Below are positions 55,118-64,000 of a stretch of 64,000 nt of DNA, piece after piece; the first letter of the stretch is position 1, and the number at the start of each line of letters is the position of its first letter. The notes under the pieces were generated by a model, which was given only the letters and a program-made list of their open reading frames with translations, was not told where the DNA came from and searched no databases. The stretch covers positions 146,501-210,500 of the forward strand of contig JAXBDG010000011.1 in NCBI GenBank assembly GCA_036320915.1, written 5' to 3'. Source of the stretch: Linnemannia elongata. Taxonomy: Eukaryota; Mortierellomycota; Mortierellomycetes; Mortierellales; Mortierellaceae. The position numbers and the translations under genes are program-made.

Positions 55118-58100
55118 TTAAACGTTCAAGGTGACGCTAGCGACCTGGAGTCCCGTTCCTTGCAGAATCTTTGTAATCGGGGCCTCAACACCATTGACGA
55201 CCCAAGGTCGCTTATGATACTTGTTGGGGTAATCGTGGTTGACCTTCCAAGCCAACCAAAGGGTCACGCGGCGCGGGAAAAAGTTTCCGCGCCATTTGAT
55301 CGACAATTCGTGGACGTCTGGGTTCTGTGGGTTGACGAAGGAAATGGTTTCGATCTCGGAGGTTGGCAGGATGTGACCTCCGGTTGTGGCCAGGATGTGG
55401 ACTTGTGGGTGGGTTGGGAAGAGGTGTTTGTGGGAGGTGTAGAGCGATGCGGCCTTTTGGAGGATATGTCTATGGTGCTCTTCTTGTTCAGTCGTGGTGG
55501 TGGTTGTGATGGTTGTGGTAGAAGCGGTGGAGGCTGTGTGGGTGTGACTGGTGCTGTTGTTGGAAGGCAAGGGGTCCTTGATGTCAAGGATTTCGATGAC
55601 GGAGAGGTTTTCGCGTGGGGGGATTGGGATTGTAGAAGTTGTGGTGGATGTACAGAGTTGGTTGTAGTTGTCGAGGACGCGGAGGAAGACGCAGGATTCG
55701 TGGGGTTTGAGAGAGTAGGCTGCGGCTGCGGATCCGAATTGACCGGTTTCGGTTTGGAAGTAGGTGGATGTTGTTGAAGGAGTGAAGAGGAGGAAGGTTG
55801 AGGATGAAGAAGAGAGAAGGGAGGCCGTGGAGGAGTTGCCAAAGAGAGAGTGTTTGGAAGTTCCGCCGATGCGGGCTGAGGTTTGGGGAGGGGTTGGGAG
55901 GAGGTGGAGTGGTGGCGGGGGGGATTCGCGGATGATGATTTGGTCGAGGGCGGAGAGGTGGACGGTTTGGCGTTTGGAGGAGAGGTTGGTGGCGATGATG
56001 TAGGTCTTGGAGTTGTGGGTGACTTGGATGAGGTAGAGGTCCTTGACGGTCGGGTTGGGTTGGAGGACGCGGATGATCTTGGGTGGGTCCAGGGGATGGA
56101 TCGAGTGGGTGGAGGGGTGGTCGATGGATCCAGGGGTTGTTGGCCATGGGAAGAAGGAGTCCAGGACGCGCTTCTGAGCGTCGTTAAATTTGGTGGGGTC
56201 CATGTAGTCGGATGTGAAGACGAGGTGACCCAAGAGGTGGTTGAGGAGGATAAGAGTGCGGCGCTCGGTGATGTTAAGACCCATCTTCCAGTCCCGGACA
56301 AAGTAGACGTCTGGGTCGTTTCCAAAGAAGCGGCCGGACATTGCCCAACGGGACAAGGTCGAGGTGAGGGAGTTCTTGCATGAGATGTATTCGCGGTCAT
56401 GGAAGTGGCGTTGCATCGAGTCCCATTCGGGTCCGACATCTGAACCAATCCGACAGAAATCAACGAGGTTGAAGCTCGCACCGAGGGGGACACCGCAACC
56501 AAGGAGGATGGTGTCAGGACCGGCCCAGTCGCGGACCATTTGCATGGCTTCGTACATGAGTTGACCACGGGTCTTGCCGTTCCGGGCTAGGAGGGCGGCG
56601 CCAAAGAGGAAATCGAGTTTGAGCATCTTGAAGCCCCATTCTTGAACGATGACTCGGAAGACGTTGGCGAGGTGATCACGGACTTCAGGGTTCTCGAGAT
56701 CGAGGAGGTAGGCACCGACAGAGAAGGCGGGGTGGGCGTGGACGGGACGGGTGGATCCAGGACGACCGGTGTTGATACCACCACCACAGCATCCAAGGCC
56801 GCTCAGATCATCATCTGAATCATCTTCGTTGGTTCCATCGCGACTGTTCGAGGTAGGTGGCCAAGGCTGCTGAGCCAACCAATGGGGCTTATCCCTCGCA
56901 ATCTTGGACTTTCTCGACACCAAAAATGGCGCCAACCAAAGCCCGGGTGTCAAACCCTTCTCCCGAATCGCCCTCGCAATAGCCTCCATGCCCCCAGGGA
57001 ACTTGCTCCTATCATAATCCAACCAATCCCCGACGGTCGTATACCCATCATCAATCTGGAAAACCTTCCCGGGCCACTCCCTCTTGCCCCCATGGACATG
57101 TGTCAACCTCGCATGATGCTCATGGTGCGAAGAGGTCGACGCATAATGAGCCAGATTCTGGTGAATAATCTGCTCATTGATGTTTTCATAATGGAGATAC
57201 CACGATGTCCAACCCGAGAGCTGGTGATTGAGTGAGTTGCGGATGGCCCGACGGTCGCCGAGGTGAGAGGTCCATGTTGCGGCGTATGCGTCCCAGACAG
57301 CGGTGTCTTTGGTATCCCAGGTGATGAAAGTTTTCATGACCCATTTCTCGCCGTTTGCCTTGAGCTGTTTTGTTTTGGTTGGTTATAGGATTGTAGTTGA
57401 AAGGGTGGTCGAGGGAGATGGGAGATGGGAGAAAAGGTGTGGGGGGGGGATGTGGATGAAACGAAAGTGGGAGGGTTACGTGAGAAAAAAAAAGGAAGAA
57501 AACGACACGTTTAGTTTATGGTGCTTTCGCATTGGACGATTAGGTAGGATACAGAAGGACCAGAAGGACCAAAAGAATAAAACAAAAAAAAAAAAAAAAA
57601 AAGACGCGCGAGAAAATGAAAAAAATAAGGTTGATGGCATGGATAACAAGATGGAGCACCTCAGGGAGTATGGTATGACAGAATGGGCAGACTTGACATC
57701 GTAAGCAAAAACATAAAAAAAAAATAACCCCTCCCAAACCCAGACAAGACAAGAAATATGCGCATTGTCATAATCTAGACAAGTGAAGAATTGAAATTTG
57801 ACTGTACCTCTTTGCCCTTGCAGTCCTGAAGAATGGTGAAGGAATCACGGTTGGTATCCATTAGGAAGTACGAGTAAGCCTTGTCCTCCGACAGTGATCC
57901 AAGGAGGACCAATTCCTCAGGTCGAGGCTCAAACTCCCTCTTCTCTCCAACCTCGTCCCTCTTGCTGTCGTGTGCTCTAGCGCTGTTGCTGCTGTTGGGA
58001 GGTCCAGAGCTGCTTCCAGTGCCATTGTTGTTGGTGTCGGCGGCCTTGCCATTCAGAGTGCTGTTGCGCGAGGCGACCGGAGTGCTCGCAGGAGTGGCCG

Positions 58101-59031
58101 AGGATTTGACCGACAATGGGTCGAGGGCAGCCCTCAAGGCAGAGGCAGCAGCAGCATTAGCAACGGCGGGCGAAGGAGGAGCGCGGTTGGGGTCCAGGCA
58201 CTTGTCCCTCAAGGTGGTCACTACATTCGAGTGTAACATGCCCTTGGCAGCAGGGTACTCAAAGATATGACGATCAGACCCCAAGGCTAACTGAGTCAAC
58301 TCGTGGTATAACCAGTTAGGGTTCTCAAAGACGGTGGTATCATCTGCACCGAGGTAGGACGTGCTCCAGGACTGATAACCGTTCGCAAAGGCGCTCTTCC
58401 CCTCCATGGGCAAATTGATATGTCTCGCCGTCAGAGACTTGAGCGTAATGACATCCGAAATGTGCGTGTCAGCCGCGTCAGGAGACGGGGTAATCGACAA
58501 CTCGATGGTGCGAACAGCACTCCGTTCTGACAATCGGGTCGTGGAACTCGAGACCTGCAACGTAACCAACGAAGCAGGTGGAGGCGCAACGGGGAGCAGC
58601 GTCAAATCGGGTCCAGAACCAGACTTGGACCTAGGTCTCCTCAACTGGCGCTGCTGGTACTGCTGAGCATTCAACAGGGCGGCATTATGGGCCGATTCGA
58701 CGTCTGTGAAATGCGGCGAGAAGTCCTGGGTGAGGTAGAGGGTTTTGGTCTGATTCTCGCGGAGGGTGACGCGTTGCTGGACTTGACGACGGCGTGGAGG
58801 GCCTGGTGGAGGCGCCGCGGCGGATGCGAGACTTTTGTTTGAGGCTGAGGAGGTGGGAGTTGTACGGGAGGAAGAGGAGGAGGATGGAGGTGGTTGGGTG
58901 GGGGTCATTGGGGCGGGAGGTGCGACAAGAACAGAGTAGGCGGTCTTGATCTCGAGGGGATGGGTCGATATTGCGCGGAAGATCTCCTCAGAGGTCCATG
59001 GGCCCTTTGGCAAATGCAAATGCTCTGTCAT
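55118..59031 (-). CDS. Alpha-galactosidase-like glycoside hydrolase (GH36 / raffinose-synthase group)
   Basis: Two exons in coding order, 57808-59031 and 55118-57364, giving 1156 residues. The N-terminal part has a beta-sandwich-type region with GYQSWSTSYLGADDTTVFEN and an Ala/Ser/Asn-rich insertion. The catalytic barrel begins after the splice (WTSWYLHYENINE; VFQIDDGYTTVGDW; FPGGMEAIARAIREKGLTPG). K-L-D-F-L-F places the probable nucleophile at D659, and RIGSDVGPEWD the probable acid/base at D717. The C-terminus is a beta domain with low-complexity Ser/Thr inserts. It should cleave or transfer alpha-galactosyl units. There is no signal peptide (MTEHLHLPKGPWTSEEIFRA), so it is probably intracellular. 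The splice ends ACAG. It converges on MCM2 with 229 bp between stops. Confidence 0.9.
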
Positions 59032-60233
59032 TTTTTTTTTTGTTTGAACAGAAACGGTGAAATGAGAAAGACGAGGTGAAGCGTGAAGAAAGAAGAAAAA
59101 AGAAAAGAAAACGAGCGTGGGAGTGTTTTTTCGGTATGTTTTTTTGTGGAGTAAAAATTGAAAGCGTACCGATTGAAAATAAAAACAAACGAGTGTGTGC
59201 GGGGGTGAGGAGAGGAGAAAAAGCAGATCAAGCGAACGGGAGGCACCTCGCAGGTTTTATAGAAAGTCAAGAAAGATGTCAGGGAAGAGGTTTATGATAT
59301 GGGTGGGAAAAGTTTCGAGTGAAAGTTGTAAGGTTTTGAAAGAAGATGCAGGCTGATAGGTGTCCAATGCGTACATCCTCCCAACTTACCACACCACATC
59401 GCAGACAAAAAATAGCACTCTTACACTCATTCCGTTATGCAATTGCTTACTCTCGTTACTTCGCACACCCTTCGCATATTCTCTCACAGTTGCTCGCCAT
59501 TTGCAATGCAATGCAAAATCACCAAAGAAGAGATTGAAATCCAGGGACAGGGCCAGGCACGGTTCACGGTACAGCGCACATGCACAAAAATACTCCTTTT
59601 TCTTTCTTGTTTAGTTCTCCCCTCCACTTCTTTCCCCTTGCCCTGCTGTTCGACCTGCCCTACCTTTTCCTGTGCTTCTTCCTTTCCCTTCCCTCCCTTC
59701 TTTTTTTTCTTTTTGCTCGATTTTTTCATCCTTGTCTTTCCTCGCTCGACCCCTGGCGCTCAGGCGCGTCTGTAGCCTCTTCCCATTCGCTCATCCCATC
59801 ACTTTCTCCTCGTCTTCGTCTTCTTACTCAAGTCATCCGTCCAACTTGTCTTGATTTTTTTTTTCACCGCTCCTTCTCACGCTGAGGTTTCGTTTTTTTT
59901 CTTGTTTATCGCTGATTTATTTATTTTATTTTTTTTCAGTTTCGCTTGCAGAACGGAAGCTCACAAGCTTGCCACACCAAACACAACCCACGACAAAACA
60001 AACACCATTTCTCCATTTCTTAGTCCAAGCGCCGGGGCTGCAATGCCAACCTAACCTCTACAACATATACAAAATAACGCAGCCTTTTTTTTTTTTACCT
60101 CCCAAAAGGTGTTATAAAATTTCTGTATCTTTTTCTGTCTCATGAATCAGCAATATTCCGTCCTGGCCATCATTGGGATTTCTCTGTTGTGTTCACCAAC
60201 TTTCAATGATTCGCTTAGCAACTTCAAGAATGG

Positions 60234-60275
<42 letters not shown>

Positions 60276-61024
60276 TTTGTTATGTTATCGTTATCCCATT
60301 GTTTGTTTATTTACTATGCTGTGTGTGTTTTTGCCTAAAAAGACATCGTTTTGTCAAACAAGTAAAAAAAACCATCGCTCGTTCATAAAAGAAAGGAATA
60401 GTTCAAAGAGGGTCATCATAGGCGATCGGTCAAACCGGGAAAGCTTTGACTAATTTGAAAAAAAAAACCCCCCCACATACATCCAAAGAGAAAAGGGGAA
60501 CAACAAGGGTAAGAACTAAGTAAAGCCTAGATGAAAACGGGCAACACTGTATTCCAACAATACACGCGTCTTATGAACTTGCTTTTTGCTGTAGAAAAGT
60601 ACTCCTCCATTTCTTCTCAAATCCCCCTTTCAAGACAAAAATCATCGAGATGGGAGCAATTGACAAGAGGAAGAAAAAAAAAGTAAAAAAGAGAACAGCA
60701 AACAGCAAGAACAGTGAAAAGAGCGAGCACAACCAACCAACAAGAACGAAACAACAACAAAAAGAAAAAAAAATGGTGTCATGCGAGAAAAATAGGAAAA
60801 AGATGTGATAGCCCTACGAGGGAAGAGGTCACCTCACACCCTCACCATCTATGCATTCCACGATCGAGCCAAAAGTCCAAAGTAAAGCAGTAAAGAAAAG
60901 AAAAGAACAAGAACGCAAGAAATAACAGGAAAAAAATAAGGGTTACGAAAGCAGGGGGGGGGGATTCGTGCTTGTGCAAAAAATAATAATAATACACAAG
61001 ACAAAAATGACAAAGACGCACCAA
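59032..61024. other. 2-kb interval without a confident gene
   Basis: Alpha-galactosidase leader (A/G-rich), a pyrimidine-rich stretch at 59580-59940, a TTG microsatellite, then A-rich sequence at the 3' side of the SLC35F gene. An in-frame start at about 59507 (MQCKITKEEIEIQGQGQARF) followed by a GTACAG donor looks like a possible first exon, but no second exon was found. Confidence 0.5.
60233..60274. repeat. (TTG)n microsatellite
   Basis: About 13-14 TTG units, nearly perfect. Confidence 0.95.
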
Positions 61025-62614
61025 TTAGACCATGGTGGAGTTATCGCCTGCAATGGCAGCCTTTTCCTTTGTCTCTTGGTCCTCGACCTCCTGGTTGGAT
61101 TGGTCCTTGAGGACGGGCTTAAACTGGGGCTCGGGAGCTTCGCGGATGTTATAGATGATGATTCCGGCGATGATCAGGACGTATGCGATCGGGTAGATCT
61201 CGTTGATCTATGTTTTTGGAGATGGTTTTTGTAGATGGATAGCAGGGGAAGAATGGGGAAGAGGGCGGGAAAAATGGACAGAAAGGAGTTTCGAGGCAAT
61301 TGGAAGGTAAAAAAGGAAGGGGTGAGCGATCATAGTCTCGCTAATGTTACATTCTCTAGAAAACCTAATAGAACAGAACACGAGAGAGACGCGTTTGAAT
61401 GTTACCTTGGAATCGAAGAGGAAGAGGCCAAAGAGGAGTCCATAAAAGTCACTGGTCAACAACGAAAGGTTGAAGAAGGTCGCGGAGCTCAACCTCAACA
61501 GGATGGGCGCAACAGAGTACATCATGAACATGGCAATATCAAAGCCAATAATGTACCCGACAACCTCTCCAGTCCAAGTAATCGTCTCCAACTCGTGTCG
61601 CTCCAAGATAGCTAACTGGATTCCGTTCACAATCGCGCCCCAGAAACCGAGCTGTCCAACAACCTCGTAGATAGGTCTTTGTCTGACCAAGAACTCCTGT
61701 CCGACGTTCGAGAGGGCGTAGAAAGTAGCTCCGATGATGCAGAAGAGGTCTCCCTTGAGGTAGTCTGAGCCAGGGAAGTTCTTGCCGGCGACCATGTCAG
61801 ACCAGACGAGGAAGCCCATGCCGAGGAGACAGATGACGACACCGAGGTAGTGGAGACGGAGGAAGCGCATGCGGAGGACAAAGACGGAGAGGATGACGAC
61901 ACAGGGGATTGTCCATGAGTCGAGCAGCATTGCCGAGAGAAGAGATGTGTAGTTGTAGGCCTTTACAATGAAGTAGTTGCCCTCCACATCAATTATCGCA
62001 AACACAATATCTATTTAGAGGAAGAAAAGGAAGAAAGTGAGTTGTGTGAAGTTGGGCGATGCTAAGGAACAGTGAGGTCCTGAAACCATTTAAACTATCC
62101 TTCCTCATTGAACACATCAACTTCTCTGTTCCTTAAGAAACAGGAACAAACAACCCAAAAACAAGGACTTACAGTAAATACCACGGCGACGGAGGATATC
62201 GAGCCAACCACGGAAGCCCACCTTGGAGAAGGTAATACCGGTGTAAACAATACCCAGAACCAAATAGTTCAAGAACGACTGGGTTGTAGGAATCGACACC
62301 GGGTTATCACCCTGCGTCAACTTGGTCGTCAAGATCGTCGTCGCAGTAATACACAGTGACAGCAGCTGACCCAACAGCAAGATCGTGATAAACTTGCGCG
62401 AGGCCAGGAACGCCAGCCTCTCCCTCCAGGTCTTGGGAGTCGAAGGGTCCTGAGGGTGTTCGGCAGAGAAGACGGCGGAGGAAGTAACGGCGGCAGGGGT
62501 GTCAGGGTGGCGATAGAGCTGTTCCTCCTGCTTTGCTTGCTGGGTGTGATCCAGTTCCTCGTACTCCATCTTTAAGTCTGCGTTGTCGGGTTGTTTCTGT
62601 GTGTTGGATGACAT
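61025..62614 (-). CDS. SLC35F1/F2-type solute carrier (DUF914 membrane protein)
   Basis: Three exons in coding order, 62173-62614, 61406-62010, 61025-61207, giving 409 residues. The hydrophilic N-terminus (~70 residues) is followed by about ten membrane helices: FITILLLGQLLSLCITATTI, then VFAIIDVEGNYFIVKAYNYT, SLLSAMLLDSWTIPCVVILS, GDLFCIIGATFYALSNVGQE, and a last helix in exon 3 (YPIAYVLIIAGIIIYNI). The VEGNYFIVKAYNYTS and LSNVGQEF motifs are characteristic of the SLC35F1/2/6-like branch of the drug/metabolite transporter superfamily. Substrate unknown for fungal members. The C-terminal tail is acidic and cytosolic. Confidence 0.92.
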
Positions 62615-63919
62615 TTTTTTTTTTCTTTGATGTTGATGATGATTGATGAGTGTTGTTGTATTTGTTGTAGGTAGTCAATGGAATGTGTGAGTGGTATTCA
62701 GAGACGAGCAGGAATGGTGATGTACGTCTTTTAGGCTTAGGAGGGGTGAAAAGACGATGAAAGCGGCCCATCGGATTTCTGATGGCGGATCCCCCTCCTT
62801 TATATACATCTCTGCCCCCTGCCTCCTTCATCTCCAAGCTCAAAGACGAGAAGTTTTTTTTTCATGTTTTGTTGGCTGTTAGACGGAGTTTTCTTTACAG
62901 GGTATGTCCATAGGGGTACAAGGACTCATATAACGAATCAAACATGTGCGAAGAGTACCCTTTAGTCCCATTAAGGTTCGGCATGCACTTTCTTCTGAGT
63001 GTTCAATTCTTCTTCTCCCTTCCTTTGCTTGAACGACGAAGGAGAGGAGAGGAGAGAAGAGAAGCGGAAGAAAAAAAAAGTTTTTTCATTGGGGGAGTCT
63101 AAGGAAGAAGAAAGGAAGGACAGCGGGAATGAATCTCCGATGGGGCTGGATGGATGGTTTACTCCTCGTTCACGAATCGCATGGCAAGGATTTGGAGCAC
63201 CCAAAGGGCGGAGGATGTCACTCTATTCCTTCTTTGCAGCAACAACGTGCAGTCTAGACCTGATTCCCCCCTTCTTTGGTCACTCCTTCATTCGCAGCTA
63301 GTTCTTGAGGGCATCAAGGGGAATGGTCTGCTTGTGCTTCTTTGTTTTGTCGTTTATGCTCTCGATCTTATTTCCTTATGTTGACGGTGGATGGTTATGT
63401 CTATCTATCCAATTCATACCCTGCAGCATCTCATCTCGTTTTTTTCTGTCGTCTACCTGTTGCTACGTTAGCTAGAGCATCCATCCTCTAGGCCCATGCA
63501 ATTGCGAAACAACAAACGAAGGTAAAAAAAAGATATATTTCCTGTTGCTAGGTGGAAGTACAGGAAGGAAAACAAGGCGAGTCGGGTCGCGCGCGCATGA
63601 TCACGATCGACGCCCAAGCGTAAACCGAGCTCTCTGTTCGTGACCTTTGTGGCCCTTGTCTGAACCTTCAGACAAAAAACGTTTTTGTTCGTTCATTTTT
63701 TTTTCTTTTTTTTTTTGTGTCCACTCTTTGTACGAGCAGTCACAACCACGCCAACGCGCGACGTGTGAAAAGCTTCGGCCACCCGAGAGGGCACTTACGC
63801 AACACACGCACTTTCAGCTTTCTACACCTTCTCTCACGGCTAACTCCTTTCTCTTCCTCACCTCTCTTTCATTACAACATCTCATTCACACTCAACAACT
63901 AATTTACAAAGGACACAAT
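62615..63919. other. Divergent intergenic region of the SLC35F gene and the right-edge gene
   Basis: TATATAAAGG on the minus strand (62797-62806) lies about 185 bp upstream of the SLC35F ATG and is a likely TATA box. The rest is low-complexity A/G and C/T sequence; no exon recognised. Confidence 0.55.
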
Positions 63920-64000
63920 ATGGGAATCGAAGGATCAGCACCCACGGCATTGGTTCAAGTCACAGTGCAGGCCGACTGGACAGATGTCATTGCCGACGCA
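63920..64000 (+). CDS. Unidentified gene, 5' end only
   Basis: Open frame of 27 codons from the ATG at 63920, running off the window (MGIEGSAPTALVQVTVQADW...). The context acacaATATGgg is acceptable and a C/T-rich leader with CACTC/CTCACA motifs precedes it, as in other genes here. Too short to assign. Confidence 0.5.
   Translation, partial: MGIEGSAPTALVQVTVQADWTDVIADA

Noticed and set aside
55264..56568. 434-codon ORF overlapping the alpha-galactosidase exon in another frame of the same strand
   Set aside because: Composition is Ser/Thr/Pro-rich nonsense caused by codon bias of the true frame; no domain.
1..64000. tRNA, rRNA or snRNA genes
   Set aside because: No B-box-like GGTTCGAATCC, 5S or U6 core was noticed on either strand while reading by eye; a tRNAscan or Rfam search would be needed to be sure.

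Overview
The window is nuclear DNA of a filamentous fungus, most likely an early-diverging one close to Mortierella (Mortierellomycotina). Genes carry many short introns with a CTAAC/CTAAT branch motif and a very strong preference for TAG at the 3' splice site (40 of the 45 acceptors I placed). Intergenic DNA is full of homopolymer, GA/CT and trinucleotide tracts. Proteins match fungal housekeeping families with long Gln/Ser/Pro-rich insertions. The lineage is an inference; no rRNA or organellar marker is present.

Layout. 1-1860 (-): CaMK-type kinase, cut by the left edge, with 8-nt and 11-nt exons. 2452-4509 (-): MFSD5-like transporter, 5' end unresolved. 6601-12057 (-): Ras guanine-nucleotide exchange factor with SH3 and WW domains. 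13556-15680 (+): F-box-like protein. 17347-19059 (+): C2H2 zinc-finger protein. 19426-20069 (+): small protein resembling the N-terminal domain of MDH1B. 20310-21960 (-) and 22373-23899 (+): divergent NOSIP and PPIL4-type cyclophilin/RRM, both spliceosome-associated families. 24462-26120 (-): single-pass membrane protein with a Pro/Gln-rich tail.

26.1-36.4 kb is gene-poor. It holds remnants of a Sel1-repeat gene family and, between two Sel1 remnants, the most unusual locus: a signal-peptide exon at 32696-32757 followed by a ~135-bp tandem repeat. Each repeat carries a 3' splice site, exactly 3 nt, and a 5' splice site. Read as a gene, it has eight consecutive 3-nt exons and encodes a small secreted basic peptide. 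A pyrimidine minisatellite lies immediately upstream.

36.4-64 kb is again ordinary: NmrA-like NAD(P)-binding protein (-), a hypothetical protein (-), CofD/YvcK-family protein (+), secreted serine hydrolase of the beta-lactamase class C fold (+), mitochondrial tryptophanyl-tRNA synthetase (-) divergent from Mediator subunit 9 (+), MCM2 (+), GH36-type alpha-galactosidase (-), SLC35F-type transporter (-), and the first codons of a gene leaving the right edge.

Functionally the window is mixed: signalling (CaMK, RasGEF), RNA processing (NOSIP, PPIL4), replication and transcription (MCM2, Med9), sugar and solute handling, and one possible effector-like secreted peptide in the decayed middle block. 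All exon boundaries were placed by eye from GT-AG sites, reading-frame phase and family similarity; none has transcript support here.
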